Shown piece after piece: positions 21,726-33,490 of a stretch of 64,000 bases of DNA (its first letter is position 1; the number at the start of each line of letters is the position of its first letter). The stretch spans positions 190,001 to 254,000 of the forward strand of contig JAEMWC010001126.1 in the NCBI GenBank assembly GCA_016490735.1, in the 5' to 3' direction. The translations under genes and the position numbers were made by a program. The stretch is from Pachyseris speciosa (Eukaryota > Cnidaria > Anthozoa > Scleractinia > Pachyseridae). The notes under the pieces were generated by a model that had not been told where the DNA came from, did no database searches, and saw only the letters and a program-made list of their open reading frames with translations.

Positions 21726-22861
21726 CTTGTAAAAGATTTGTTGGGGTAGGCCAGAGATTTACCATTGCATTTGTCTTTAGTAGAAATAAAGTGTTGTCCA
21801 GTCCCAATGACAAGTTTTCAAGCAACTAATTTTTCACAGAATTAGTTATGATGCTACTATTAAGTCAATTAAGTATATTGTCTCGTTTCTTGAAGTAATC
21901 AATGCGTCACTTGCTAGGATTGCGTGACATCTTGTTGAGTAAAAGAAAAAGATAAACAGAACGTTGGCGTTTTACTCGACATCGTGAATAACTACTTGTG
22001 TGGAAAAGGCTGCTGGAAAAAAATGGGTTGAAAGGACCTCTAACGTTTTAACAGAAATTCAACGATTGTAGAAGCCCATTTCGGTGGCATTAAAGGTGGA
22101 TGTAAGTCCTTTAGTTATGTTTCTTGTGCCTTCTTAAACAACAATACAGTGTATTGAAAGTCGTTGAATTTGGTTTTTCCGTTTCGTTATTTGGGTGGAA
22201 TGTTGTTTGTAATTTACTCAACTCTACAAGTCTAATCAGATTTTTCGAGGTAAATGTTGACTTCGCAAGAAATTGAAGCTAATTGACTAACGATCTGTTT
22301 GTAAAAAAGGTAAACGTTACCATCACGTAAATTGGAAGTAGTTTGTATTCAGTGGTCAATTTATGATAGAATTCGTCTAGATTACAAGGCTGTGAAGCTG
22401 GGTTTTCCGTTGTTGCCTCCAAGAATTCGAACTGTTTTTGTGACAATAATAATCTAAAGACCGCGGCAATGCGCTGTGTTCGAAATGTCGAAAGCTGTTG
22501 ACACCTTGCGGCCAGTTTTTCGACGTTTCTACAAAGACCCGAGACACCGACGGAGAGTGCATTGGAGGAACTTGCAGCTTGAATCTGACACCCCTGCACT
22601 GAATTGCATGACTTGAATGATAAAAAAAAAAGGATTTTCAGGTTTAATTTACAAATCCGCGCTATTTGAGATAAAAACTCGAATCCAACTGCCGTAATTG
22701 ATGTTAACTAATAAGCTTCGTTTCGTTCCAAAAGCTGTGTAATTTGAGCCGGACCCATCACAAAGTTGTGCGATTTTCTCAGAGCGAACCGTCGCTATTC
22801 CGGCACTAACACTGGGCATGATGAAGGATCAACAATGATATTTTATGGCTTTTGAGTCAAA
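21726..22861. other. no named feature; one unassigned minus-strand frame
   Basis: An open frame at 22279-22599 (-) reads with plausible amino-acid composition (NVEKLAARCQQLSTFRTQR) but has no domain I know. A 'aaaaaaaaaagg' tract sits at 22621. Otherwise nothing is supported. Confidence 0.3.
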
Positions 22862-23425
22862 TTACCGAAACATTAGGTACCAGGGGCATTTTTTGCCTGT
22901 TGAAATTAGCAATATTTTGCCGCAATCAGCGGTGCCGCTTGAGAAGTGCTTTGAAAGTACGTTTTGGAAACGCAGTATTTGTAGATCTCGAAATGTTTGA
23001 AGGTGAACTGTAGAGAAAAATAGTTGTTCTAAGATTGTGTGAAGTTTGATTTCATTTGAAGATGTTTTGTAGCGGTGCTTCGCTCCCGCGTTATTTTGAA
23101 CATGAAAACCGCACTTTGACCGCAATTTGATATAAATCGTGAATTTCTCAAAATTAAAAAGTCGATCCAACTTTTAAATGTGATTTTTGAAAATAGTTTA
23201 CCTAAGGTTGTCTTCCAGCAAAATATGAGCGATTCGTCAAATTGGTCGCTGACAAAATATTCTCGATCCTTAGAGACAGTCATTCTTAAGCTTTCTATAG
23301 ATAGGAAAATTATTTGGATCCGATTAACAGAAGCGGATATATTAATTTGCACGGCTAAGGTAAATTTCGCAACGTCTATTGTGAAATAACTCCCTTCGTG
23401 ACAACCAAACTCACATCCTCCGCTG
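22862..23425. repeat. dispersed repeat R2, continuous copy
   Basis: About 560 bases that also occur, broken and partly inverted, at 10590-11440. Frames on both strands (23029-23352, 23180-23389) are repeat by-products. Confidence 0.65.
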
Positions 23426-23970
23426 CTTATTTGATCATTGACGGCTGAATACTTGTCATCAGGTTTGTTGCCAAAGAGTAGGTTTTTGGACGAAGACCTT
23501 CGCTCAAGTCCATGGGAATGCTCTGTGTTTTCAGCAGTCGTATTATTATTGCCTGCCTTTTGACGCTTGGCCGTAGGAGTGATTCATGTCGGCGATCGCT
23601 GGTGCTGCTATGAAACGTGATTCTTTACTTTCTCCGACTCTGGCGTTTTAGGACGAGTACATGAATTGGCCCGAGGCTATCCTATCTCCGTGAGACGATC
23701 ATAGGAAACGCTCTCAGAGGGCGCGCTTTTTCCTTTGACACATGTCAGTTACCGGAAGTGATTTTGCCTGATTCCCCAGAAACGCCTGATACTCAGGTTA
23801 AATTATTTGCATATACAACTGAGAACAGCATGTGTAATTGATTATGAGACATTGTTCGTGTAATTTTACAGCGCGCTCCGATTTGGATTTTGTGAATTCA
23901 CATAGACCGTTTGAGAAAATTAAGAGTGATTGTTTTGTTTGCATTTAAAATAGCCTCGAACTATACTCAC

Positions 23971-24189
23971 AATTCACGATGAGTAAGATTTTTTTTTCCA
24001 GTTCCCAGATCATTGGTTCCATAACAACCAAACCATCGCCATATTCCATCGACGTCCGCTGAAACTCTTTAACCGTCAGTCTGCTCGAACCATCTTTCAA
24101 ATCAGCGATAACATACTTTCCGGTGGGATCACTTTTGATCTGTTTTCCCCTTGAAAACCAGCTGTATTTGACATGGGTAGGGTGAGAGA
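23971..24189 (-). CDS. IgSF receptor: second half of an Ig domain, two compensating indels
   Basis: Acceptor 'ttgcaaggcag' and donor 'AATT|GTGAGT' bound a 219-nt exon, phase 1 at both ends. It reads SHPTHVKYSWFSRGK (core Trp) and SSRLTVKEFQRTS. After GATGG the expected F-strand 'FGCYGTNDLGTGK' appears one frame off. The frame returns after an A9 run to give ILLIVN. So a 1-base loss is compensated by a 1-base gain about 40 bases later; the exon length stays a multiple of three. The preceding exon with the B-strand Cys must lie further right and was not found. This is either a decayed exon or base-level errors in the assembly. Confidence 0.6.
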
Positions 24190-27100
24190 CTGCCTTGCAA
24201 AAGAAAAAAAAAAGATAACACCGTAAGCAATGTTTATCAAAGGCCAACCTTAGGTCTTCATGTACTTGTTTTCTTGTCGGAAAAAACAATTAGGTATAAC
24301 ATATTATTGTTCGATTTATTTGACCTGATGTTACTGATGCATCCAGCTATCCAAGTTAGTTTATGAACAAATTTATTACTATCTAATTACAGCTGTACCA
24401 AGTTGACGCCCAGGGTTTTCAAAATGGGGAAAAGTACAAGGAGGGAAATGTAGAGTAGCCGGAGCATTAACGCGCCATCTCAGTGGTGCCGTGCAGCGAA
24501 GCTGAATGGGGGAGGGTGGGTTTTGCCCCTCCAGTAGTGGGAGTTTGGAGGCCTCCCCCAGGAAATTTTGAAACTCTGTATGCTCTGCGGTGCAATCTGG
24601 TGCATTTCAGGCCCAAAAAGTTACTTTTAGTTTATTGTATACTTTATTAGCAGTTTCAAACACGATGTGGAGAAAGCAACAAGTCGTCAAATAGCAGGAT
24701 CAAATGTCAGTTTTCTGCGGGAAAGCGCAACTAGTTTCTGCGGCTGGTTTCCGGACCACGTTAATATTAATCTGTGATGCAGGAACGCGGACAGTCAGAA
24801 AGAAAAAAATGTTTTATCTTTAACTTTAATCCATAGGTATTGCTATTTTAATTTGGGCTGAAATTTTGAACCCTTCATCTTCTACATCAACTCATACTTT
24901 GGAATACCAAAAGTACCCGGCGCTAACGCGCGATGTTGCCGGTGACTTGCGTCGGGCGCCGGCTGCTTCTGAAAACACTGGACGTCACAAGCTGGTTACT
25001 TAACAGTTTTTCAATTGCTCCTTTTTTTATTCAAAATGGCGGAAAATGAGCCATTTTGGGGGATTTTGTCCTCTGATAAACAGAAGGCAAAGGACAGAAT
25101 AGGATTTATTTCTTCACATAATGTCTTTGGTAGACTTTATGGTAGACGTCACTGGGTAAGGGTGATAGGCACTTTAAAAACAAAACAATTCGACCTTAGA
25201 CTTGGACTTCCTTGGACAACATAAAAGGCCAAAAGGGCAGCTGTATTCTCGGAACATTTTGATCTGAAATTATTTTTATGAGAAATTAACGTCTGCGTCG
25301 CAAGTGGAGGTTGGGTGCTAAGGGACCTGGAGGCTGGTACCGCCGACCCAAACCCAGGTCGGTAGAACACCCCATAAGCCTGCCGTACCCGCAACCCAGC
25401 CACGAGCCCCGCCCGCCACACCAAGCCCCAAACCAAGCACCAGTCACACTGAACTAGGAGTTCAGTGGAAGAAACAAATAAATAAATAATAATGATAATA
25501 ATAATAATAAGAAGAACACTAAAGGGAGGGGAGGGGAGGGAGGGGAAATACTCGAAAACACACGAGCTGCAAAGCCCCGTACGCAGAGCAAGTAAAAACT
25601 ACCAGCAGGTGGAAAAGGTGCACGCATAAAATAAACAGACCCGCCGCTGACCACTGGACTGCCTGAAGACGTCAGACATAAGCCAGAAAGGCTAACAGCA
25701 AACGCAAAGGCAATGCCATGCCAATAACTGAGCAAAGACTTGCTCCTAGACGTTAACTAGGTTAAATTGCATTTAACCCCATTGAAAAATAATGAAAAGA
25801 TGCATAGAGGTTGATAAAGTTCACAAAGAAGTTTTAGCGATGTGACATACAGTACAAAAGCTTGACTTGCTTAATTGCATGAATCACGCCATGCAAATGT
25901 GGCTAAATGTAATTTAGGCAAAGTCAATTTCAACCCCATGCAGTCAGCGGTTTGACCAAGAGTACGTGACCTGTGGGGTGTTCGCATAGGCTCAGTGTTT
26001 CGACTTTTATAAGTAAGGGGTCAGGTGACTGGGGTCACTGAACTCTGCTCAATGTGATGGTGTTAGTTGGCAGCTGCAGACAGGGATGGTTTCCACACTC
26101 TGGTTACCATGGGTACCTCCTTGCAAGGCTCAAATTGCTTAGGCCCCCTGCCAACCTTTAAGGCACCAGTTCCCAAAGCTGATCTATTGGCGATGGGTTT
26201 AAACAGGCATCCGTTGAAGGAACAAGAGGCCATGTTGGCCTTTACTCGGCCTTTCCGCAAAAGGCAATTAGGAATAGCAATTTGCTACTTCACTGATTCA
26301 CCTGCACGGTTGTAATATTATGACAAAGTTAGAATAACAAGATCTGAATTCCTTTCCATATTTTATTTTCACTATTGCATCATGTTCATCATGAGCAGAT
26401 AGTAGCACTGCCTTCTCTAATACAACGCATTCTTCAAGTACAGTCAACACTGCTTGTGTTATCGATGTCTAGAAAACGATGGCCCAAAAGACGATAGAAA
26501 ACCGACTAAGTACAAAACGATCAACCATGAAAACAATGAATAATAAGTGAATTTTGTCTGCTTTTGATCCCAGGAGTTTCCCTCCTCATCTAAGTCCACT
26601 AGCTTACACTAAAGACCATTACAGAACGCAGGATTTTTTTGGCACAAACGTTACTGGAATCTCGGTCAAATGTGAGGAGACAAAATATTCAGAAGGGTGA
26701 AACTGCTGAAATACGGCACTTGAAACAGAGACATTGCTAAAGAGGGTAAGGTTTCTGCAGCCAGTTCTATACGGTTGGTTTGCATCACGCAATTTAAAAA
26801 TATAATTGCTGACCATTCAAAACTAATGCCAAGAAATTGAGATACTGTACAAAAATTGGGAATAAACTACCTGTAATAGTCTCAGGAGTGTGTGATATCC
26901 CGTACTTGAGTTATTCAGCAAAATGTACCCGACAAAGTATCAGCGGTTTAGTATGTAGAAGCCACGGGCACAACTAAAACATCTGGACCTCAGTTTGGCT
27001 ATCTTAAAACCTTTCGTCTCGCTGTTGAACTTGCAAACAATCCTATTGACACTTCTGTCTACATATTACAATGTAGTTGTTCACACCTCGCAAACACTAG

Positions 27101-28184
27101 GTGAATCGTCATTTTAGCGTTCGTGATGTTAACATGGCGGCCTTGTTTTGTGCAACCTCATCCCCAGGGCCTTCCGAGAGGTACTGCTAAATTTAGCTTG
27201 CGCTTGCGCAGAAGTGCCGGAAGTGAGCTTTGTGGACGAAACTCGACAAAGACGAAGAATAAAACGACGAAGAACCAAACCGCATATTAAGACTCGGCCT
27301 ACTTCCGGCCGAGTAAAAATTGTAGCAGCTTCAATAGAGTAAACAAGTTCTCTAAAAACTTAACCCAGTGTTACAACTGTAGAACCAAACATGGGTAGAT
27401 TTATTAAAACAACAACAGACACCTACCTTCCACTGACAAGATCTCTTTTTATCTGAAGACCAAACAAATACCTGAAAATAATACACAAATACAATTCAAT
27501 ACCCTCAGCTGCACATTTCATTCCAAGAATCGCCCCTGACTAGAACATTAAGTCCACCCTTAAAACTGTCAATCACATAAGTTAGAAGCAAACACGCCTA
27601 GTATGAAGATTCCTTCTCATCATTATCCAGAAACATCATTTCTTGGCACAGTTTAGAAATTACAGGTAGAAGGTGTAGGGGTTTCAATAAGTTTTGTAAC
27701 AGCCATCTGAGCTAACTAAAGTAGGTGGCGATCTGATGAATTTTTTTTTAATAATTTGAGTGAAAATACGGACATAGTAGGTGGCGGTAAGAGGTAAATT
27801 CTGACCAAGTACTGTCGGCGATGGTAGCCAGCTTCTAATGAAACCCCTGAATGTGATCAGAAAAATTAACAATAGGGCCGTTTATACGAGAGGAAATATT
27901 CCGCGGCTTTAAATTACTCTGGCCGCGGCTTACATAATACACAAAAGGAACTATTTATACGAATAAAAATTCTATGAAAGTTATTGCTGTCGACAAAAGA
28001 GGATGTTTTGAGTCATTTGCTTTAAAGATCTCGAGAAAAAACATGAAATCCATGCGAAAACATTCCTTCGATGAGCCTTTCTTACCCCAATAAAACAGGA
28101 TACATCTGAGTATACATGTAGTTTACAGTATTAATATTTGTCTCCTAAGGCACAGGAAGATGTGTGAAACAAAAAAAGATTGAA
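24190..28184. other. about 4 kb without supported genes
   Basis: Contains a 'ggaggcctccccca' repeat word near 24550, a C/G-rich stretch at 25300-25440, an (aat)n-like tract at 25480-25510 beside an 'agggaggggagggg' purine run, and scattered short frames (25149-25436, 26067-26315, 27148-27342) with no domain or splice support. Confidence 0.4.
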
Positions 28185-28332
28185 CTGCGGAAATGAAATC
28201 TTTTCGCAATTGCATAAACTGCGTTCACAACTGCGAGGATCATTTCTTCATTTGATTTCATTCTGCAATTCTATTTCGTATATCATTCACACTCAATTCT
28301 TTCACGGGAACATATGAACCCACAATTGACCT

Positions 28333-28368
<36 letters not shown>

Positions 28369-28599
28369 GGACCATTGCACCGGAATCGGGAGATCACGGG
28401 TTCAAACCCCATTGAAGTCCTGAATATTTTTTTTCAGGCTTCTTTCCACAATTGCATAAATTGCATTCACAACTGCGAGGATCATTCTTCATTTGATTTC
28501 ATTTCCGCAGTTCATATACAGTCTGTATGATCTATTTCGTATAATTTTATCATTCACACTCATTTCTTTCACGGGAACGTATGAACCCACAATTGACCT

Positions 28600-28640
<41 letters not shown>

Positions 28641-28770
28641 ATCACACCGGAATCGCAAGGTCACAGGTTCAAACCCTGTTTAAGTCCTGAATTTTTTTTC
28701 AGGCTTCTTTTCACAATTGCATAAATTGCGTTCACAACTGCAAGGATCACTCTTCATTTGATTTAATTTT
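28185..28770 (+). repeat. tRNA-derived SINE family A, tandem copies
   Basis: Two nearly complete plus-strand units plus a partial tail. Heads at about 28349 and 28617 read 'CTTCATAGCTCAGTTGGTT'. They are more diverged than the 7.75-9.16 kb units (for example 'accggaatcgggagatca'), so this is an older insertion. Confidence 0.75.
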
Positions 28771-28777
28771 ATATTTC

Positions 28778-28940
28778 ACAGACATGTTTCGGCAGATCTA
28801 GAAACTTCTGCCTTCTTCAGTGCAAATGTTACAGGAGAGTACACATGCATATAATGAGTACACATGTACATATACAAATAATAGAACATTTGCATGGAAG
28901 AAGGCAGAACTATACGCCAAAACATGCCAGTGAAATTTAA
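28778..28940. repeat. Penelope-like 3' end, inverted pair
   Basis: Arms 28778-28832 and about 28885-28940 are imperfect inverted copies ('acatttgcatggaagaaggc' at the right). No coding part remains. Confidence 0.5.
28787..28820 (-). ncRNA. hammerhead-like motif
   Basis: On the minus strand: CTGAAGA, an extra A, GGCAG...CTGCC stem with a 12-base loop, then GAAA. It has the same deviations from the consensus core as the motif at 13450. Confidence 0.35.
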
Positions 28941-29485
28941 AATCATAGTGTTGTACCATAACTCATTGAGACTTTCCTGCTGTCCAGACAGTTTGGCTAT
29001 TTTTTTCTCTGATTGTATATTCAACGTTTGTTGCAAATAAGTTTTATTATGCTAAAGCACTTACTGGTATGCCAATAGCACTTATGCAAGTACTTAGCAA
29101 AATCTTTCTTTTCCAAAAAAATTGTTTTATGCACATAATACAAAAATTGACCAGGCTGAAATAAGAGCTCACCTTTAACTTGTTTGTTTATAGCCTTTTC
29201 ATCATCCAAACAAAACTGAAATAAACATGTTTGAAAACATCATTAAGTTTGCAGTGCTGTCATTAAGTTTTGTTTGTGTACACTGTAACATTAAATTTTT
29301 CAGCCATGACATCTGATCTTGCTCATCAACATTGTTTACACTGTATTTACAAAGCATGCATCACCCATAACATTGACTGAGCTCAACAGCTGTAGCAGGC
29401 ATTACAGGTTACAGCCCCTAATGAGAGCCCTGGTTTGCATCGCATCTCACACCAGTTTCCACACTTTTACTTTGAGGGATAATTA

Positions 29486-29793
29486 CTACTTAACAATTAG
29501 ATTATGAGCTCGAGATTTGTATCGCGTGATAGCTGTTGAGGGTGCAGCCTGAATGAGAAATCGAGAGCGAATAATCTAATTGTTTTAGTATAAATCTACT
29601 AGTTGTTCACAACTAAACAAGTCAATTATCTAAAACCTACTCGTAGACACTTCAAAAATTTAATGCGAAGAAGCAGCCTGCATTTTGTTGACAATCGCTA
29701 CTCACTATCTATCTCAGTATAGATAGCTAGTAGCGTAGCCAATCAGGGAGTGGAATTTGTGATAGAACACTTACTCTAGTAGATTTATACTAA
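29486..29793. repeat. palindromic MITE family P, copy 1
   Basis: Begins 'taacaattagattat' and ends 'agtagatttatact'. It contains 'gcgaataatctaattgtttt' as the complement of its start. Two more copies lie at 57731-58242. Confidence 0.65.
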
Positions 29794-31783
29794 TAATCTT
29801 TATATACTATTACCTTTGTGGTTGTATTAAAGAAATGTCCGATCATCAGAGAACATAAGATACAACTTTCTGCAAAGGTGGCTCTGAATCCCCTTCCACA
29901 TTTTTTTAACTTTGCTTATTACTTTTCAAGAATAAGTTTTGAGTATGTTGTCGCTTAAAGGTAAAATTAGGGATTATAAAGTTGCCATGGCAACCTACAG
30001 TACCGCTCAGAGATATGCGACCATAAGTCGACGCATTAAACACGTTGGCAAGAAATGGGTTAACGCACTTGCTCTAACATGTTGCGCATGGAAAATGCGC
30101 ATACAGCAAAGCTCATTAGTATATATGAGGTAGCTTATATTTAAAATGGCCTTCAACTTCTGTTTCAAAACTTCCGTACCACAAAACTGAAACAACAGAT
30201 ATAAAGCTGTCTATAATGCACTGTTCAAAATAAGAGTGATTTCTTTGCAAGCAAAGTCTACATGTGTGATGTTGTTACTTTTAGCTCGCACCTGCAGGCG
30301 TAAAAAATTAATTTTCGGCGTCACAGCAAACATAAAATAGTCATATCTCCGGTTCTACAAAGCATACAGAGAAAATTAAAATGGCAAAATACTTTTTCTT
30401 CAAGGCTGAAATTCGATATAAAGATGTCTATGATGCACCATTTAAAAAGAGCGATTTCTTTGCTTGCAAGCAAAGTCTATTGTGTTGTGCATGAATTTTC
30501 CGCATCACGGCAAACATAACTTTTCATGTGCCAAACTTCATCCGAATTTGGACCAACCCAAATTAACAAAATTATGTCTGACGATTCAGATGTTGAACTT
30601 AATTTGCTGTTCCACAGACATTCCTAACGTAGTTCAGGAAGCTGCAAAGTTAATCAGAACACCAATGATATGACAACTTGTGGGAAGTTTTTGTCATAGG
30701 ATGCGCTTCGTTGTGATGTTTAGAATGTTATGCAAATTTCAATCCACATGACTTGTTGGCAGCATTTGCGAAACGATGAGTCATTGTCTTTCAAAACAAT
30801 ATTGCAAAAAGAATGTTTACTGCAGTGAATGATAATACAATGTAGGTAAAACACGCAGAAGAAACGCGTTTTCTAACGAGTTTTTTTAAACCATGTTAAC
30901 GCAAAAAAACATGTGCATGTTTTTTGTTTGCGTTGACCGCTTATCTCTGAGTGGAAAAGTTTCATAACTTGTTCACCAATGACTGGGCATTTTATTTGAC
31001 ACCACTATAAAGGCAACAACATAAAAGATTGGTAGTAATGATCCATCAAAGTACATGTACAAGAGCTGGAAACCAGTGTTAAATTAGAGGTCCTACATGT
31101 ATAACACAAGTAAGGTTCAAATGATAGATTTGCAAATCACCTAAACATTGTTTAAATTTGCTATTTTTTCCTTAGTCACTGGCTTTGCAAGATTTTACTT
31201 CTTGTGAATCTGGGTGGGTGTAGAGTTGGAGGGGTACTTAAGTTCTAGTCCCTCAAAATGAGGATTAGACCCATGGTGGTGGGGCAGGGGGAGTGGGCAA
31301 AGATAGGAAATTAAATAATTCAAACAAAAGCAGAGGGCCATGATTACTACCAATAATTGCAAACAAACTGAATCATTAGTGACGACTTTACCACTGCCAG
31401 TCAAATGCAAAAAAATAAGTATTATTGTTCACAATGACACTATTGAAGGAAATGAAATTACTGTTAACAAACCACAGGCTGTAAGGACTACTTCCTAATA
31501 ATTGTTAAAACATCACACTTCTATTTTTATTTATTTTTTCCTTCAATAAAATAATTCACATCAAAAAGCAACTTAGAACAACAAATGTTGCTAAATACAC
31601 ATGTTCATGTACAACTGTGGCAGCTGTGGACTTACCAAATTATCACTTTTGTCATAAAAGTTTAATCCAAAATATTCTCGTTCCTCCAAGTTTAGATGCT
31701 CATAGACATTGTCATAGAGTGCTTTGCCTTTCCATTTGGGCTACAAGAAATAACGGTGCATCAAAATTAGTGCAATGCCTATG
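29794..31783. other. about 2 kb without supported genes
   Basis: A/T-rich. Bases around 30227-30255 and 30448-30478 share 'gatttctttgc' and nearby 'aagcaaagtcta' words, a weak duplication. No gene seen. Confidence 0.35.
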
Positions 31784-32919
31784 GTGCAGTGCAGAAATAA
31801 GCGACCCAAAATACGCGTGTGACACGCGTCTACCCAAATTGCGCATACGCGCCTGCGTCTTTGACACGCACATCAAATACACGCATACACCAATGCTCAT
31901 CAGTATGTATGAGCTAGCTCATTGTTCCTTTATTGTTTTTATTTTATTGTTATTTTCAATTGGGCTTTTAATCCATTAGGCAACGGCTATTAACAGCGAA
32001 ATCGTTGGCTGAATTGGTCGCCCGTTATCGTGTGTCAATGTCACAACAAACTACCGGTACGCGAGTATAAATTATCAGCGAAATGTCTGGCACGACAATA
32101 GACATTATTTTTCGAATGAATAACAAATAAAAGATAACTGATATTTTCTCATGAAGTAAAGGATAATGATCGAGCCTTTTCCCGTTTCAACCTTGCTGAA
32201 TTAGAGCTAGAGTCGAGTTCAAAAGTAGAGCGACACGAAGAGACAAGAATCAACATACTCAAGAGGCAATTCGCTTGCTACATGTACAAAACAGCCTTGG
32301 AATGTGTGTTGCATCAAAACCCATTTTGTTGCAAACAAAAGAATTTAAGAAATCAAAACACATTTACTTTCACTGATATAATTTGCAGTCAAACTTCCGA
32401 CCTTGCAGTTCATAGAAAAAGCCGGTCGAACTCATCAGTATTCAGTGACGGTGAAAGCTCGAAGCAAGTGGAATATTTAATAAAAAAAAGACACCGGGGC
32501 AACAAAACAGCAATTAAATTGTAGTTGTAATCGCAGTATCTTCGGTTGTTTTTTCACGGGTTCATCTTTTTCCGTTTTCGCGGTGACGAGCGAAGTAAAT
32601 AAGATCCACTGAAGATGATCAATAAAGAAAAGTTGATTTCCACAGCAAATCATCAAGTACAAAACATTGATCTCTTCGTCAAATGTTCCGGCGTTTTGAG
32701 GCTGGATTTTAAATATTCAATTTTGTTGTGTGGGGCCGGATGGTAACTTGTCTTTTGTTTTGCGGAACAATGAACCACAAAGCAAAACTATAAGCCTGAA
32801 TAACAAAAGTAAACACGCGCATCAAATACGCGTGTCGACACGCGCATTTCAAGATGCGTATACGCAAAAAACGTGCGTGCCCTTTGCGTGTGCGTAGGAC
32901 GCTTATTTCTGCACTGCAC
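31784..32919. mobile_element. possible TIR element rich in 'acgcgt' words
   Basis: 'gtgcagtgcagaaataagcg' at 31784 is repeated inverted at 32900-32919, and both ends then run into CpG-rich palindromic words (acgcgtgtgacacgcgt at left, acgcgtgtcgacacgcgc at right). I found no clear target duplication and no coding region. Confidence 0.45.
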
Positions 32920-33399
32920 TGCAATTATTGTAAAAGTTAAAAAATGGCAAAAAGCAGTGAACATACCACCTTATGATGCAAAAAAAAATAACTTTACAAA
33001 TTTTAGATAGTTCCACTTGCCTTTGATCTGCTCTCATACAGTGATGGTCTCACTGACAGTTGTACACTGCAATACTTGGGTGAGCTATCACTACAGTCTG
33101 TAAAAGGAGGCACATGCCATACAATACTCAGTAGCTGTTTAGCACAACTATTGCAAAACAAAAGTAAGGCTCCAAGCATTTCAAATACAATCAAGCAGGA
33201 TAGAGATTTATGTTTTAACACCCCAAATACTTGCCTCGACACAAGCACTGTACTATGGAAAAAAAACAGCCCTTGAAGGTCATTTGTACATGATACACAG
33301 TAAATAAAGCAAGCCAACTACAGTGTAATTTAATTGACATAAATTACTGTATACTGTGATTGGGATAAAAATACAGTACCGCCCAAAAGTAAGTTGCCA

Positions 33400-33490
33400 G
33401 TCGCATCGCGTTTCCTGCGCTACGCGATTCGCGTCGCGCGCTACGCGAATCACGTCGCGCGCTACGCGATTCGCGTAGCGCGAGACTCAC
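33400..33490. repeat. CpG-rich palindromic minisatellite
   Basis: About four copies of a unit like 'gcgctacgcgattcgcgtc' in a local GC island within A/T-rich DNA. Confidence 0.7.

Noticed and set aside
25149..25735. Minus-strand frames in the G/C-rich stretch near 25.3 kb
   Set aside because: No domain, start context or splice support; composition follows the repeat.
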